Shown: one piece after another, positions 1 through 8,033 of the stretch
How positions within the stretch are numbered: position 1 is the stretch's first letter
Layout: each line of letters opens with the position of its first letter
Origin: Trachythela sp. YZ-2020
Taxonomy: Eukaryota > Cnidaria > Anthozoa > Malacalcyonacea > Clavulariidae
Assembly (NCBI GenBank): GCA_016169945.1
Contig: JADLSH010000369.1
Coordinates: 7,024,001 to 7,088,000 of the forward strand
Direction: 5' to 3'
Length of the DNA: 64,000 nt
Position numbers and translations under genes: made by a program
Notes under the pieces: model-generated
What the model was told of the DNA's origin: nothing
What the model saw: the letters and a program-made list of their open reading frames with translations, nothing else
Databases searched by the model: none

Positions 1-111
1 TAATATTCCTAATCCCCTCTGTCTTATTGTGTCATAACATTTGAAATAGCTCGACATCAACCCGAATATATCTATATCAGTTGCTCGTATTCCCGTCCTA
101 AGTAACTTAAG

Positions 112-117
112 TACGTC
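112..117. repeat. Left target-site duplication TACGTC
   Basis: This is the 6-bp direct repeat abutting the left terminus. The same hexamer abuts the right terminus at 14038-14043. A 6-bp duplication is the Polinton standard. Confidence 0.85.
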
Positions 118-193
118 AGTAGTAATGAGAGGGACTATACGTCACTTTCTAAAAATCCAATTCCAAATATGCCATTTTCAAAAGTGACGCCAA

Positions 194-500
194 ATGCCAC
201 CATTTTCATTTTCCACAAATTTTCAAAATTTCCCAAATTTCATTTTCCACAAATTTTCAAAATCACAAATTTTCAAATTTTCATTTTCCACAAATTTTCA
301 AATTTTCATTTTCAAAATTCTTAAATTTAATTTTTCCAAAATATTCTCAAACCCTTCCCAAAAATATTTTCACAAATTTTCCCAAATATTTTCCAAAAAT
401 TTTCCCACCAAAAATCCTTCCAAAATTTTCCCAAACCCTTCCAAAAAATATTCCCAAAAACCTAAATATGGAATTCCACCTTTCACCTTTTCAAGACCTT
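194..500. repeat. Left subterminal low-complexity tract
   Basis: Degenerate short repeats of the form TTTTCCACAAATTTTCAAA and CCCAAATATTTTCC. An open frame of 102 residues runs through it, but it is only Phe/Ser/Asn/Lys/Pro low complexity produced by the repeat, so I do not call a gene. The right arm has the matching tract. Confidence 0.7.
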
Positions 501-526
501 AAATAAAACAACCTTTAATATAAAGT

Positions 527-757
527 ATGGACTGTCTATGTAAAGAGTTTTTACTATTAAAAATTAACAAACCACCTTATAAATGCTGTGACAATCCAAT
601 ATTGGATGACTATAATGCTGTGATATTTTGTGTTAATTGTGGCGAAGAAAATGGAGAAAGAGTCCCATATAAAATGGGTGGAGGATACTCTGTTATAGGA
701 AGACTGCCAAAAACAAAGAAAGTTAAAATTGAGAAAAAAATTTATCCACAAAAATAA
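527..757 (+). CDS. Small cysteine-rich (zinc-ribbon-like) protein, left-arm copy
   Basis: A 76-residue protein. Its cysteines fall as CxC near the N terminus, CC at about 19-20 and CVNC at about 35-38, followed by a lysine-rich tail ending KKIYPQK. The spacing suggests a small zinc ribbon, but I do not recognise a family. The right-arm copy (13388-13618, minus) differs at only one residue (L versus F at about 26), so both copies are intact and duplicated by the terminal repeat. It is read inward from the terminus, followed 9 bases later by the zinc-finger gene. A role in DNA or terminus binding is a guess from composition and position. Confidence 0.6.
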   Translation: MDCLCKEFLLLKINKPPYKCCDNPILDDYNAVIFCVNCGEENGERVPYKMGGGYSVIGRLPKTKKVKIEKKIYPQK

Positions 758-766
758 AAATATAAT

Positions 767-979
767 ATGAGTAACTGTAATATTGGGGTTACACTTTTTA
801 TGTGTACTAGGTGTGATTGGAGTGGTCTAAAACTGGTTATAAATTACATTTAAAAGCAAGTCATAACATTTCGTTGTTAAAAACAAAAGCCTATTGATAT
901 TGGCATTTGTGACACCTGCGGATATAAAACAAGCAATATCACAGACATGGGAAAACATATTAAAAAACACATAAAATAA
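767..979 (+). pseudogene. Broken left-arm copy of the two-finger C2H2 protein
   Basis: Matches the intact right-arm gene at 13163-13378. One base is missing at about 824 (AGTGGTCTA against AGCGGGTCTA) and two in an A-run at about 880. The first deletion shifts the frame into a stop at about 850, and the two deletions together restore the frame too late. The nearly identical surroundings show this copy decayed recently while the right copy stayed intact. Confidence 0.75.
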
Positions 980-989
980 CTATTAATTT

Positions 990-1011
990 TCTAATCCAAA
1001 AATGGATTAGA
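990..1011. terminator. Gene-end hairpin, left arm
   Basis: A perfect 9-bp stem TCTAATCCA / TGGATTAGA with a 4-base loop. It lies between the converging ends of the zinc-finger remnant and the polymerase remnant. The same structure occurs at 13131-13152. Confidence 0.6.
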
Positions 1012-1022
1012 AAGACAAAGAT

Positions 1023-1358
1023 TTAATAACCATAAGGTAATGTGTCGAAATTATCTAAAACAACTCGTTTGTTGTAATCTAATTTAAATTTCTTTTCCTC
1101 ATACTTATTAACAATTTCTAAATTACTATTCCTTATGAATGCAGTTCTTGAGGTTGTGATATTTTCTTTTGACTTATTGACTATTTCTAACATACTTTCT
1201 TGATTAATTTTCTTTCTATTTTTATCATTTAATGCGAAACCTTTCACCTTACAAACTTTAGTACCACCTTTTGTTCCCCAGGCATATGATTTAGGTCCTG
1301 ATGCAACCCATTTTGTGATAACATCACCATCTAACTCAAAAGGGAGAAAAACGGCCAT
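1023..1358 (-). pseudogene. Left-arm PolB copy with in-frame 1,365-bp deletion
   Basis: An open frame of 111 residues. It joins the first 8 codons of the right-arm polymerase (MAVFLPFE) directly to residues 464-566. All catalytic motifs (A, B and the DTDS of motif C) lie in the missing 455 codons. The remaining 103 residues are identical to the right-arm protein. At the junction the base triplet TGA is shared by both breakpoints (11439-11441 and 12804-12806 in the right arm), which points to a microhomology-mediated deletion. The frame, start codon and upstream region are kept, so a small product could still be made, but it cannot be a polymerase. Confidence 0.88.
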
Positions 1359-1582
1359 GTCTGTACTATTTTCATTGCCAAATGGCTATAAAAATAGTAA
1401 GGGTTTTTGGGTAAAATAGGGCTCCCCGGGTTTGCTAAAATATTGTGTAAGTTTTTTAAAAACAGTTTTTGTCCCGAGTAGCAAGTTTGCCCTCCCCGGG
1501 TTTGTGTAAGATATTAGGTCCCGCGCAGCAAGATGTTATGTAAAAATATTGTATAAGTTTTGTATAAAATATTGTGTAAGAT

Positions 1583-1721
1583 GGTGTCGTAAAACCCGAC
1601 ACCCTAAGATATAAGGTACAAGGGCTTTGCTTCGCTCGCATGGTGTCGTAAAACTCGACACCCTAGGATATACGGTATAAGGGTTTCGCTTCGCTCGCGT
1701 GGTGTCGTAAAACTCGACACC
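1583..1721. repeat. Three hairpins in a 59-bp tandem repeat
   Basis: GGTGTCG ... CGACACC stems with 7- to 8-base TAAAAC loops occur at 1583-1603, 1642-1662 and 1701-1721. The spacing is exactly 59 bases. The linkers share GGCTTTGCTTCGCTCGC-like sequence, which is itself GC-rich against the AT-rich element. The array lies just inside the left terminal repeat, with no counterpart at the right boundary. It may be an origin, a protein-binding site or a transcription end signal; the sequence does not decide. Confidence 0.7.
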
Positions 1722-1844
1722 CTAAGATGTTATTTTGTGTAATTAAAAAATAATTACATAAAATATTGTTAGGAAAGATGTTAGGTCCCGCGTAGCAAGA
1801 TATTTTAAAATATTGTTTTGGAAAAGTTGTAGTAAAACTTTGGG

Positions 1845-2270
1845 TTACCAATTTACAAGATTACCACCTATTGTACTATATTCCGATTGCCCAGATGTTG
1901 TGTTTTCTATAACAAGCCCTTCCAACCACTTTCGAAGATTCCAGGAGGCTTCGTAAACATTTTTTAACACAGAGGTTTGTTTAATTTTAAGATCGGTGCT
2001 TGTCGTTGGATTATTTGTTAAAGGAAACACAAAATCCCAAATAACAAACAAATTATCTACGATTTTTTTATATGCTTCCGGCTCTATGTCCTCCGCTAGT
2101 AAACTATGTAAACTTACAAGGGGTACATTCCAACAATTAATTTTATTAAGACTTGGCACTATTGTTACTTTTACAGTTTTACAAGTTGCATATGGTACAC
2201 TTTGTAACCTTTTTAAGGTTGTTATGTATTTAGTAAGTTTTTTATATAATTGTTTGGTTTTTGGATCCAT
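1845..2270 (-). CDS. Uncharacterised 141-residue protein
   Basis: I do not recognise this protein. It starts MDPKTKQLYKKL with a basic N terminus, has a mixed helical middle including the hydrophobic stretch IVDNLFVIWDFVFPL at about 70-84, and ends in a Ser/Thr/Gly-rich tail. It has no cysteine pairs, signal peptide or clear membrane segment. It is transcribed divergently from the 906-residue Rep-like gene, with 78 bases between the two start codons, so the two may share a control region. No hairpin of the TTTGTAACC type follows it; the 59-bp hairpin array begins 124 bases downstream. Confidence 0.6.
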   Translation of the reverse strand: MDPKTKQLYKKLTKYITTLKRLQSVPYATCKTVKVTIVPSLNKINCWNVPLVSLHSLLAEDIEPEAYKKIVDNLFVIWDFVFPLTNNPTTSTDLKIKQTSVLKNVYEASWNLRKWLEGLVIENTTSGQSEYSTIGGNLVNW

Positions 2271-2348
2271 TTATTATTTTTAAAATAACTTTTACTTTCT
2301 ATAAAATCAATTTTATTTGGTTTAAAGAAGATAAAAAACATGCAATAA

Positions 2349-5069
2349 ATGGCAACTAAAATAGTTAACGATAAGGATGTAACAAAAGAAAAGGAACCAC
2401 AAATGGAGTGGGAAAAATTATACCTTCCAACAACAACAAAAACAACGATCGACTTAACCGATCTTAAACCAAAAGAGATTGGCTCGCTTAAAAATAGATA
2501 CCAAGAAGATATTTTTAGGTTAAACTTAAGAAATAGATGTGGTGTTACAAATTATAACAAGTATGGAAAGAAACTTGGTATACCATTTAGATCTGTTAGC
2601 GATGCGTTTTGCGATAACTTTTTAATAGGTGCCCCTGTATCCATAGAATATTTTAAAGGTGGGTTGGACTATAATAATCCCGAGGACGAAGAAGAAGAAA
2701 ATACTACCAATAATTATAAGCATCTTGGTGCTCTTAACGAGAAAATTCGTAATTATCTTAAAAGTAATGGTCTTCCGGAAGCAGCCATCGGAGCTAGTGT
2801 AAAAACAGTTGGTCTTGCAGCAAAACTATTCGAAGAGACAGATATTTTAGCAAGTAAAATACATCTTCGAAAAGGTATCCCGGGTAGGTACAAAATACAA
2901 AAATTTAAGATTAGTTGTGCTAACATAGATTTAGAAAAAGTTTTACAGTTTTTACAAAAAACAAAACATATACGAAAGGATCTTGGTCTTCCCTTGTTGG
3001 ATATCGATATTACAAAAGATTTTGCAGGTAGTTTCGATAGGCAGGAGGTTATTAGATATTTAAATTTTGATGGGGGTTTTAGAATGCAAGGACAAAAGGA
3101 TACAGCAGATATGCTTACTGGAAACTATAGACATTTTGACGAGGACACTAGAACAATACTTAGTAACAAACACTATGTTGGTAATAACTGTTTGTCGTGG
3201 ATTTACACAAACTCCCATGGACAAACAACGCGAGGTAAAATTTATAATAAGTTTATACAAATGTTGGAGTCCCAAAGTGTAAGATCTAGTTTTGGAGAGC
3301 ATTGGAAAGATTGGGTAACACAAGAGGGTACAAGATTATCTGCGGCAAGGGATTTGTCTACGGAAGATGGGTTGTCCAGATTCGAATACACAGTTTATAT
3401 CGACGAACACGAAGACACAAATGCAAAACTCGATGTGGAAGAGATAATTAGTTGTGTTGTGGACTTACCTTTGTTTTTAGATAGTTCTATGGTTTGGACA
3501 ACACCATTTCGGGAACAATGGAAGGCCTACTGCGAAGAGATGGAACACACTTTAGTTGTTTGGAATAAAAATGACGACTCGGCAAAGTTTGGTTACAACC
3601 ACAACGACATTACAGGAAAAACAACTGGTGTGGAAATAAAAAATATGTCCAAAAGAGAGAGATGGTGTCTTGGAAATTTATCTTTGGACGAGCGGTTACC
3701 AATAGATGTAATAAGTTACGAGTTTAAAAATAATAATACTGTGGTACAATTAGAACATAAAAGTTACCAAAAGTTTTGGGATGGTAGACACAACCCTAAA
3801 AAAAGTACAGCTATTAACACTTTGTGCGAAGACCCAAAAAATAATCTTTTATACGAAGAGGAACCAAAAAACGGAACAAGATTAATTGGTAAACATGGAC
3901 CATATAGTTGTTACGCAAAAGGTACACCAACAGAAAACCAAGCGCGTTTAGAAAGACTTGGAATAGTAAAAACACCATCGTGTACAATGCACTTACCTTC
4001 CACTAAATCCACAGCAAAATCTGCATGTTATTGGGCACTATTAGGTTTACATAACACAAGCGATCTATTAACACCTTCTATGTATAAACAAAAAGTATTG
4101 TGTAACAAAAAGGTAATAGAACAATCTAAAACTGTGTTATCCGACATAGTCAAAAAATCTTTGGATAAGGAAATGGCATATAACATAGAAAAACATACCA
4201 AAGAGATGTTAGAAAAAAAATACTCGTTAGATATCGGAAAATGTATACAAAAACTAAGCAGTTTGCCTATCGGTAAAGAATATACAATAAAATTTATTAA
4301 AAGTATTACAACTCGATATGGGGAAACTTATATTATACTTCTTGGAACAGGCGATTTCGAAGGTACATCGGAGATAACAATATCTGTATATTCCAACACC
4401 GCGCTAACAAATTACCTTAACAAAAACCCTAATTTTAATGGTACTACAATTAAAGTTACAGGGTATGGGACTTATAAAAATAACAAAGTTGTTTGGTTAC
4501 ATATAAAAAGTTTTGGCGAAGAAGAAGAAGTAAAACCAAAAGTAAAATTGGTTACAATATTACCACCCCCCCAGGAAACAGACAAAAGTAATTATAATAG
4601 TACACTCTCCTTTTGTAGTAAAATAGACATAGGTTGTATTGTTACACCAACACATATGTATAATATGGATTGGTATGGGGACCAAAGATTAATTATTAGA
4701 TTAGATGGTTACACACAAGATTTTGCAGCTGGGTTATTTTTGGAAGAAAACATTAAAAGTTTAAAAACTGGTTGTAAACTAAGACTAACGCGTAAGCGAC
4801 AAAACAGAAAAACTAGAAAAAATTACATGGAGTTTGTTATTATACAACCCGAAGAGTGGTGGAAAGTTTTACCAGCAAAAAACATTAAAACATTGTCCAA
4901 ATTAAAAGAAACCCAAAAAATTATAAAAACACATTTGTGTTCGGAAACCAAAGATGTTTATGTTTTTCTTTACAATAATACTGTTTGTAAAGTTAAGCTA
5001 AACAGCGAGTTGTACAAAAAATTAGTACCACCAAAACCAACACCCTGCGAAGCGAAGATTAGTAAGTAA
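2349..5069 (+). CDS. Rep-like replication protein with OB-fold-like C-terminal region
   Basis: A 906-residue intact protein, the largest in the element. Residues about 215-350 follow the layout of replication-initiation factors of the Rep_trans kind: a beta-strand LLDIDITKDF, then RGKIYNKFIQMLES (compare the YxxK of such proteins), then GLSRFEYTVY as the final strand. Residues about 638-720 (LPIGKEYTIKFIKSITTRYG and following strands) look like an OB-fold single-strand DNA-binding domain, and 755-850 may be a second. There is no Walker A motif, so it is not a helicase. Similar sequences are familiar to me from uncharacterised invertebrate proteins, but I cannot name a family. With PolB it plausibly starts or primes replication of the element. 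The CDS start is clear; an upstream AT-rich divergent region separates it from the 141-residue gene. Confidence 0.72.
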   Translation: MATKIVNDKDVTKEKEPQMEWEKLYLPTTTKTTIDLTDLKPKEIGSLKNRYQEDIFRLNLRNRCGVTNYNKYGKKLGIPFRSVSDAFCDNFLIGAPVSIEYFKGGLDYNNPEDEEEENTTNNYKHLGALNEKIRNYLKSNGLPEAAIGASVKTVGLAAKLFEETDILASKIHLRKGIPGRYKIQKFKISCANIDLEKVLQFLQKTKHIRKDLGLPLLDIDITKDFAGSFDRQEVIRYLNFDGGFRMQGQKDTADMLTGNYRHFDEDTRTILSNKHYVGNNCLSWIYTNSHGQTTRGKIYNKFIQMLESQSVRSSFGEHWKDWVTQEGTRLSAARDLSTEDGLSRFEYTVYIDEHEDTNAKLDVEEIISCVVDLPLFLDSSMVWTTPFREQWKAYCEEMEHTLVVWNKNDDSAKFGYNHNDITGKTTGVEIKNMSKRERWCLGNLSLDERLPIDVISYEFKNNNTVVQLEHKSYQKFWDGRHNPKKSTAINTLCEDPKNNLLYEEEPKNGTRLIGKHGPYSCYAKGTPTENQARLERLGIVKTPSCTMHLPSTKSTAKSACYWALLGLHNTSDLLTPSMYKQKVLCNKKVIEQSKTVLSDIVKKSLDKEMAYNIEKHTKEMLEKKYSLDIGKCIQKLSSLPIGKEYTIKFIKSITTRYGETYIILLGTGDFEGTSEITISVYSNTALTNYLNKNPNFNGTTIKVTGYGTYKNNKVVWLHIKSFGEEEEVKPKVKLVTILPPPQETDKSNYNSTLSFCSKIDIGCIVTPTHMYNMDWYGDQRLIIRLDGYTQDFAAGLFLEENIKSLKTGCKLRLTRKRQNRKTRKNYMEFVIIQPEEWWKVLPAKNIKTLSKLKETQKIIKTHLCSETKDVYVFLYNNTVCKVKLNSELYKKLVPPKPTPCEAKISK

Positions 5070-5111
5070 GTAAGTAAAAACTTAACTTTTACAATAATGT
5101 TAATTTTGTAT

Positions 5112-5135
5112 TTGTAACCCAACTAGGTTACAAAC
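5112..5135. terminator. Gene-end hairpin between converging genes
   Basis: TTTGTAACC (5112-5120) and GGTTACAAA (5127-5135) form a 9-bp perfect stem with a 6-base loop. It sits 42 bases after the 906-residue gene and 6 bases beyond the stop of the convergent 241-residue gene, so it can serve both. The same stem recurs after three other genes. Confidence 0.65.
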
Positions 5136-5141
5136 ACACAT

Positions 5142-5867
5142 TTATTTTTTATGGCCATCTACAACTTTATGGCTTTGCATATGGTAGTAACTGGAAAATT
5201 TAGTGTTACACAGCGGACAGGTATGCATATTGGAAATGTACTCCTTACATTTAAGTTTATGCCCATTAAATGGTAAAGTTGGGGCTAGTCGTCTGTTACA
5301 ACTTGTACAACAAATAGGTTGTGGGAAAAGTTTACTACACCACCTAGTTTTAATGTAATTATTTTTAAAAGGGTTTGCTTTTATACTACTTACTGTTATA
5401 TTACAATCTTTTTGTGGTCCAAAAATCTCGGGTGTTGTTTTACACAAATAATTACCATTTAAATGTGTGTATTCGAAAAGTTTATGTTCCTTACTATACT
5501 TAACGCTTGGGAACATATCTATTATGTATTCCAACACAAGACTTTCCAAATATTTAATTGCACCACACACCTCTTTTGGTATACATACTAACTTCCTAGT
5601 GTGTGTGTTGCGTTTAGTTTGGATCCAAAGACAATCTTCGCCTGTTTCCATTAACATTTGGAAAGTAATCTCCTTACCATTTAATAACGGCTTAAAATTA
5701 AAAAGAGGATTTTTAATAAATCCCGGTTGTGGATCCCAACACACATATTGTTCGAAACTAATTACACCTTGTAAACAGGAACTGTTTTGAATCTTAGATT
5801 TTGTTACCTCTTGCATTTTTTCCCCTGCTTCGTAAGTTATGTTGTGTTGTACAGTTTGTGTATCCAT
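5142..5867 (-). CDS. Zinc-finger protein, 241 residues, paralogue A
   Basis: The C-terminal third (residues about 186-241) carries CCTSC, then LPFNGHKLKC, then a classical C2H2 finger CPLCNTKFSSYYHMQSHKVVDGH ending at the C terminus. The same module ends the 156-residue protein at 6487-6957 with nearly identical sequence, so the two are paralogues or share an exchanged domain. The N-terminal 185 residues contain several cysteines and the segment GFIKNPLFNFKPLLNG; I do not recognise them. The gene is convergent with the Rep-like gene and lies between it and the 21-bp array, which suggests array binding, but that is inference. Its AUG is preceded by TTATAGAATAAAA on the gene strand. Confidence 0.7.
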   Translation of the reverse strand: MDTQTVQHNITYEAGEKMQEVTKSKIQNSSCLQGVISFEQYVCWDPQPGFIKNPLFNFKPLLNGKEITFQMLMETGEDCLWIQTKRNTHTRKLVCIPKEVCGAIKYLESLVLEYIIDMFPSVKYSKEHKLFEYTHLNGNYLCKTTPEIFGPQKDCNITVSSIKANPFKNNYIKTRWCSKLFPQPICCTSCNRRLAPTLPFNGHKLKCKEYISNMHTCPLCNTKFSSYYHMQSHKVVDGHKK

Positions 5868-5922
5868 TTTTATTCTATAACTTGTGTCTGTTTTAAAACC
5901 AATTTAATTTTTTTGGTCTAAA

Positions 5923-6427
5923 CAGAACGCACTATACAAAAAACAGAACGCACTATTTGTAAAACAGAACGCACTATACAAAAAACAGAACGCACTATTT
6001 GTAAAACAGAACGCACTATTTGTAAAACAGAACGCACTATTTGTAAAACAGAACGCACTATACAAAAAACAGAACGCACTATTTGTAAAACAGAACGCAC
6101 TATTTGTAAAACAGAACGCACTATACAAAAAACAGAACGCACTATTTGTAAAACAGAACGCACTATACAAAAAACAGAACGCACTATTTGTAAAACAGAA
6201 CGCACTATTTGTAAAACAGAACGCACTATACAAAAAACAGAACGCACTATTTGTAAAACAGAACGCACTATACAAAAAAACAGAACGCACTATTTGTAAA
6301 ACAGAACGCACTATACAAAAAACAGAACGCACTATTTGTAAAACAGAACGCACTATTTGTAAAACAGAACGCACTATACAAAAAACAGAACGCACTATTT
6401 GTAAAACAGAACGCACTATTTGTAAAA
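5923..6427. repeat. 24-copy 21-bp tandem array with two alternating unit types
   Basis: Every unit begins CAGAACGCACTAT. Type A continues ACAAAAAA and type B continues TTGTAAAA, giving 21 bases each; unit 17 has one extra A, which makes 505 bp in total. The order is A B A B B B A B B A B A B B A B A B A B B A B B. Type A is never adjacent to another A. The array fills the gap between two zinc-finger genes. Open frames across it on the minus strand are products of the 7-codon period and not genes. Iterons for replication initiation or a clustered binding site are the likeliest roles. Confidence 0.88.
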
Positions 6428-6447
6428 TTAAAAAAACAAAACATTAA

Positions 6448-6477
6448 TTTGTAACCTAATTTTGGTTGGGTTACAAA
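6448..6477. terminator. Gene-end hairpin after the 156-residue gene
   Basis: TTTGTAACC at 6448-6456 pairs with GGTTACAAA at 6469-6477. It lies 9 bases beyond the stop codon of the minus-strand gene ending at 6487. Same stem as at 5112-5135 with a longer loop. Confidence 0.62.
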
Positions 6478-6486
6478 TTACACACA

Positions 6487-6957
6487 TTATTTTTTATGGT
6501 CCACAACTTTATGGCTTTGCATGTGGTAATAACTGGAGAATTTAGTGTTACACAATGGGCAGTTATGTTCGTTGGAAATGTATAACTTACAGTTGTGTTT
6601 ATGCCCATTAAACCGTAAAGTAAGCGCTAGGTTTTTGTTACACTCCACACAAACAATACATCGACTAGTAAATTGTTGTTGCTGTTGTGTTTGTAAAACT
6701 TTGTTTACGAAGTCCAATTTACTATAGAAACTATGGCAACTATATTTTACACTACCACGCATAACACCACTAACTTTTAATGCGTAGGATTTTAACAATA
6801 CCGGGGGTAGTTGCATTAAGTGTCTTTGTTCCATACTTAACTCTCGCCATTTCCCTAAAATTTCTAACATCCCCGCCCTACTGTTAGCCATGGAAGTGTT
6901 AGTTCCGGTTTTTTGTAAAATATTTTTTAATATTTTTGTTGTATGGTACTTATCCAT
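6487..6957 (-). CDS. Zinc-finger protein, 156 residues, paralogue B
   Basis: Residues about 100-156 repeat the C-terminal module of the 241-residue protein: a CxxC pair, LRFNGHKHNC, then a C2H2 finger CPLCNTKFSSYYHMQSH ending VVDHKK. The first 95 residues differ from the paralogue and contain a methionine- and leucine-rich helical stretch (about 18-55) and the patch QQQQQF at about 92-97. The gene ends at its own TTTGTAACC hairpin and starts beside a short 21-bp repeat triplet (7057-7119). The pair flanks the 24-copy array, so both could be array-binding proteins with different N-terminal partners; this is inference. Confidence 0.7.
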   Translation of the reverse strand: MDKYHTTKILKNILQKTGTNTSMANSRAGMLEILGKWRELSMEQRHLMQLPPVLLKSYALKVSGVMRGSVKYSCHSFYSKLDFVNKVLQTQQQQQFTSRCIVCVECNKNLALTLRFNGHKHNCKLYISNEHNCPLCNTKFSSYYHMQSHKVVDHKK

Positions 6958-7056
6958 TTTAACAACTTAAAAAATTGGTTTTGTTAAATACAATTTAAAA
7001 TGTTATTTTTTTAGTTGGCCTCGAAAATTATATTTCCAACGATGGAAATAAAATTT

Positions 7057-7119
7057 GCGCACCCCGGTTACAACTGTGCGCACCCCGGTTACAACTGTGC
7101 GCACCCCGGTTACAACTTT
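7057..7119. repeat. Three-copy 21-bp GC-rich repeat
   Basis: Three exact-period copies of GCGCACCCCGGTTACAACTGT; the last ends TTT. It is far more GC-rich than its surroundings. The period equals that of the big array but the sequence is unrelated. It contains GGTTACAA, the half-site of the gene-end hairpins. It lies between the start of the minus-strand 156-residue gene and the start of the plus-strand small gene, so it is in a promoter position for both. Confidence 0.8.
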
Positions 7120-7181
7120 CGCAAATGTTGGACAATTTAAATTGTGTTGCATTTTAATTGTATAAGTTAAGTAAGGTAACA

Positions 7182-7401
7182 ATGCAATTAAAATTAAATA
7201 ATAATATGGACTTGGAAATGTTTGTAACAAAATTACAAAAGTTTATTTGTGCATACCAGGACATTGGAAAACAAAGGCCTTCCACTGGCAGATAACGCAA
7301 TAGATACCTTAGATATGGTGTGTAAAAGTTTTTGTAAGGACTTGGAACAAAATTATGGTGTATATATCGCCTGGGATAGTTTGGACTTGGCAATAAGATA
7401 G
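7182..7401 (+). pseudogene. Small plus-strand gene interrupted by a +1 frame change
   Basis: From ATG at 7182 the frame encodes MQLKLNNNMDLEMFVTKLQK and onward to a stop at 7293. An overlapping frame one base later continues from about 7267 with a protein-like sequence (LPLADNAIDTLDMVCKSFCK and following) to TAG at 7399-7401. Together they would give about 71 residues of helical protein. Either one base was gained or lost recently, or translation shifts frame. A short hairpin (GGGCG...CGCCC, 7412-7430) follows the stop. It is one of only two plus-strand interior genes. No family recognised. Confidence 0.45.
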
Positions 7402-7473
7402 GTACGCAAAGGGGGCGCGTTTTACGCCCTCTTACAACTAATAATTTGTAAAGTTACACACCCTTAAATTTAA

Positions 7474-7638
7474 TTATAACGCTGGTTTTTTATTGCCAAC
7501 CTTTTTCTCCTTGTTATTATATTTTGGCATAGGACAACCATAACACAACATGTAAAGTGCAAACAAAAATGTCCCACCGGTTAAAATTCCCGGGTTTTGT
7601 AACAGCTTAAACAAATAGCATATTGTAGTTATAAACAT
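7474..7638 (-). CDS. 54-residue single-span membrane protein
   Basis: Starts MFITTICYLFKLLQNPGIL, then a hydrophobic stretch about residues 18-36 (LTGGTFLFALYMLCYGC), then a basic hydrophilic tail rich in Lys and Asn. One membrane span is likely. The start codon lies 32 bases from the TTTGTAACC hairpin that ends the next gene, so spacing fits the close packing of the element. There is no recognised family. Small single-span proteins are common in virus-like elements, but no function follows from that. Confidence 0.5.
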   Translation of the reverse strand: MFITTICYLFKLLQNPGILTGGTFLFALYMLCYGCPMPKYNNKEKKVGNKKPAL

Positions 7639-7669
7639 ATTTATTTTTACACTAAGTTTTTAAGTTGTA

Positions 7670-7695
7670 TTTGTAACCTACTTATAAGTTACAAA
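7670..7695. terminator. Gene-end hairpin after the 90-residue gene
   Basis: TTTGTAACC at 7670-7678 and AGTTACAAA at 7687-7695 pair with one mismatch. Located 18 bases beyond the stop of the minus-strand gene ending at 7714. Confidence 0.55.
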
Positions 7696-7713
7696 TACTG
7701 CTGTATTTTAAAT

Positions 7714-7986
7714 TTATACTGTTGTGTGTTGTTGTGTCCTGTTTAATAATTTGTAGTTTATAACCTCCAAATTTTTAACCCTTGTTGCAAGTTCCAATGT
7801 CTCTAAAAATTGTTGTTTTATTTTTGCTTGTAGTAATGTCTTATTTTCCAACGCAATGTCCAACCTCCTTTGTAGTCCATTAGCTCTTTTGTGTTGTTCC
7901 TCTCCAAATTTAGTCCAATATTCCAAAGTGTAAGGTGTTTTGTTTTTACCGTTACACTTGTTTTTAATGTAAGAAATAATACCCAT
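7714..7986 (-). CDS. Coiled-coil protein, 90 residues, paralogue A
   Basis: Starts MGIISYIKNKCNGKNK, then YTLEYWTKFGEEQHKRANGL, then a long heptad-like helix with Leu/Ile/Val spacing to the end. The 145-residue protein next to it has the matching blocks MDVIKYINKKLQRKKK and HTMEYWVSFAEEQYRRANAL, so they are tandem paralogues, this one lacking the last ~50 residues of the other. The shared EYWxxFxEEQxxRANxLQ block looks like the start of a coiled coil. Probably a structural or oligomerising protein; no family recognised. Confidence 0.62.
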   Translation of the reverse strand: MGIISYIKNKCNGKNKTPYTLEYWTKFGEEQHKRANGLQRRLDIALENKTLLQAKIKQQFLETLELATRVKNLEVINYKLLNRTQQHTTV

Positions 7987-8033
7987 ACTGTAATATTATC
8001 TTGTAACCAAAAGTTTACTTACAACAATTTGTA

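Larger units (their letters stand above)
118..1564 (+). repeat. Left terminal inverted repeat, internally deleted, 1447 bp
   Basis: Inverted copy of 11213-14037. The arms agree from the AG terminus to the shared tract ending GTATAAGTTTTGTA, where they diverge abruptly at 1564/11213. This arm lacks 1,365 bp of the polymerase gene present in the other arm. Elsewhere it differs by small indels and occasional substitutions. The order inward is: AT-rich subterminal tract, 76-residue zinc-ribbon gene, broken zinc-finger gene, polymerase remnant, GC-box region. Confidence 0.88.

Noticed and set aside
194..502. 102-residue plus-strand frame in the left arm
   Set aside because: Low-complexity translation of the AT-rich subterminal repeat. 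The mirrored right arm gives different frames of the same kind.
2349..5069. SF3 helicase or parvovirus NS1-type protein
   Set aside because: No Walker A motif is present in the 906 residues, so only the initiator-like and OB-like readings are kept.
5904..6416. Minus-strand open frames of 116 and 170 residues across the 21-bp array
   Set aside because: A 21-bp period free of stops makes 7-residue repeats in any open frame. The sequence is a periodic artefact with no start context or family.
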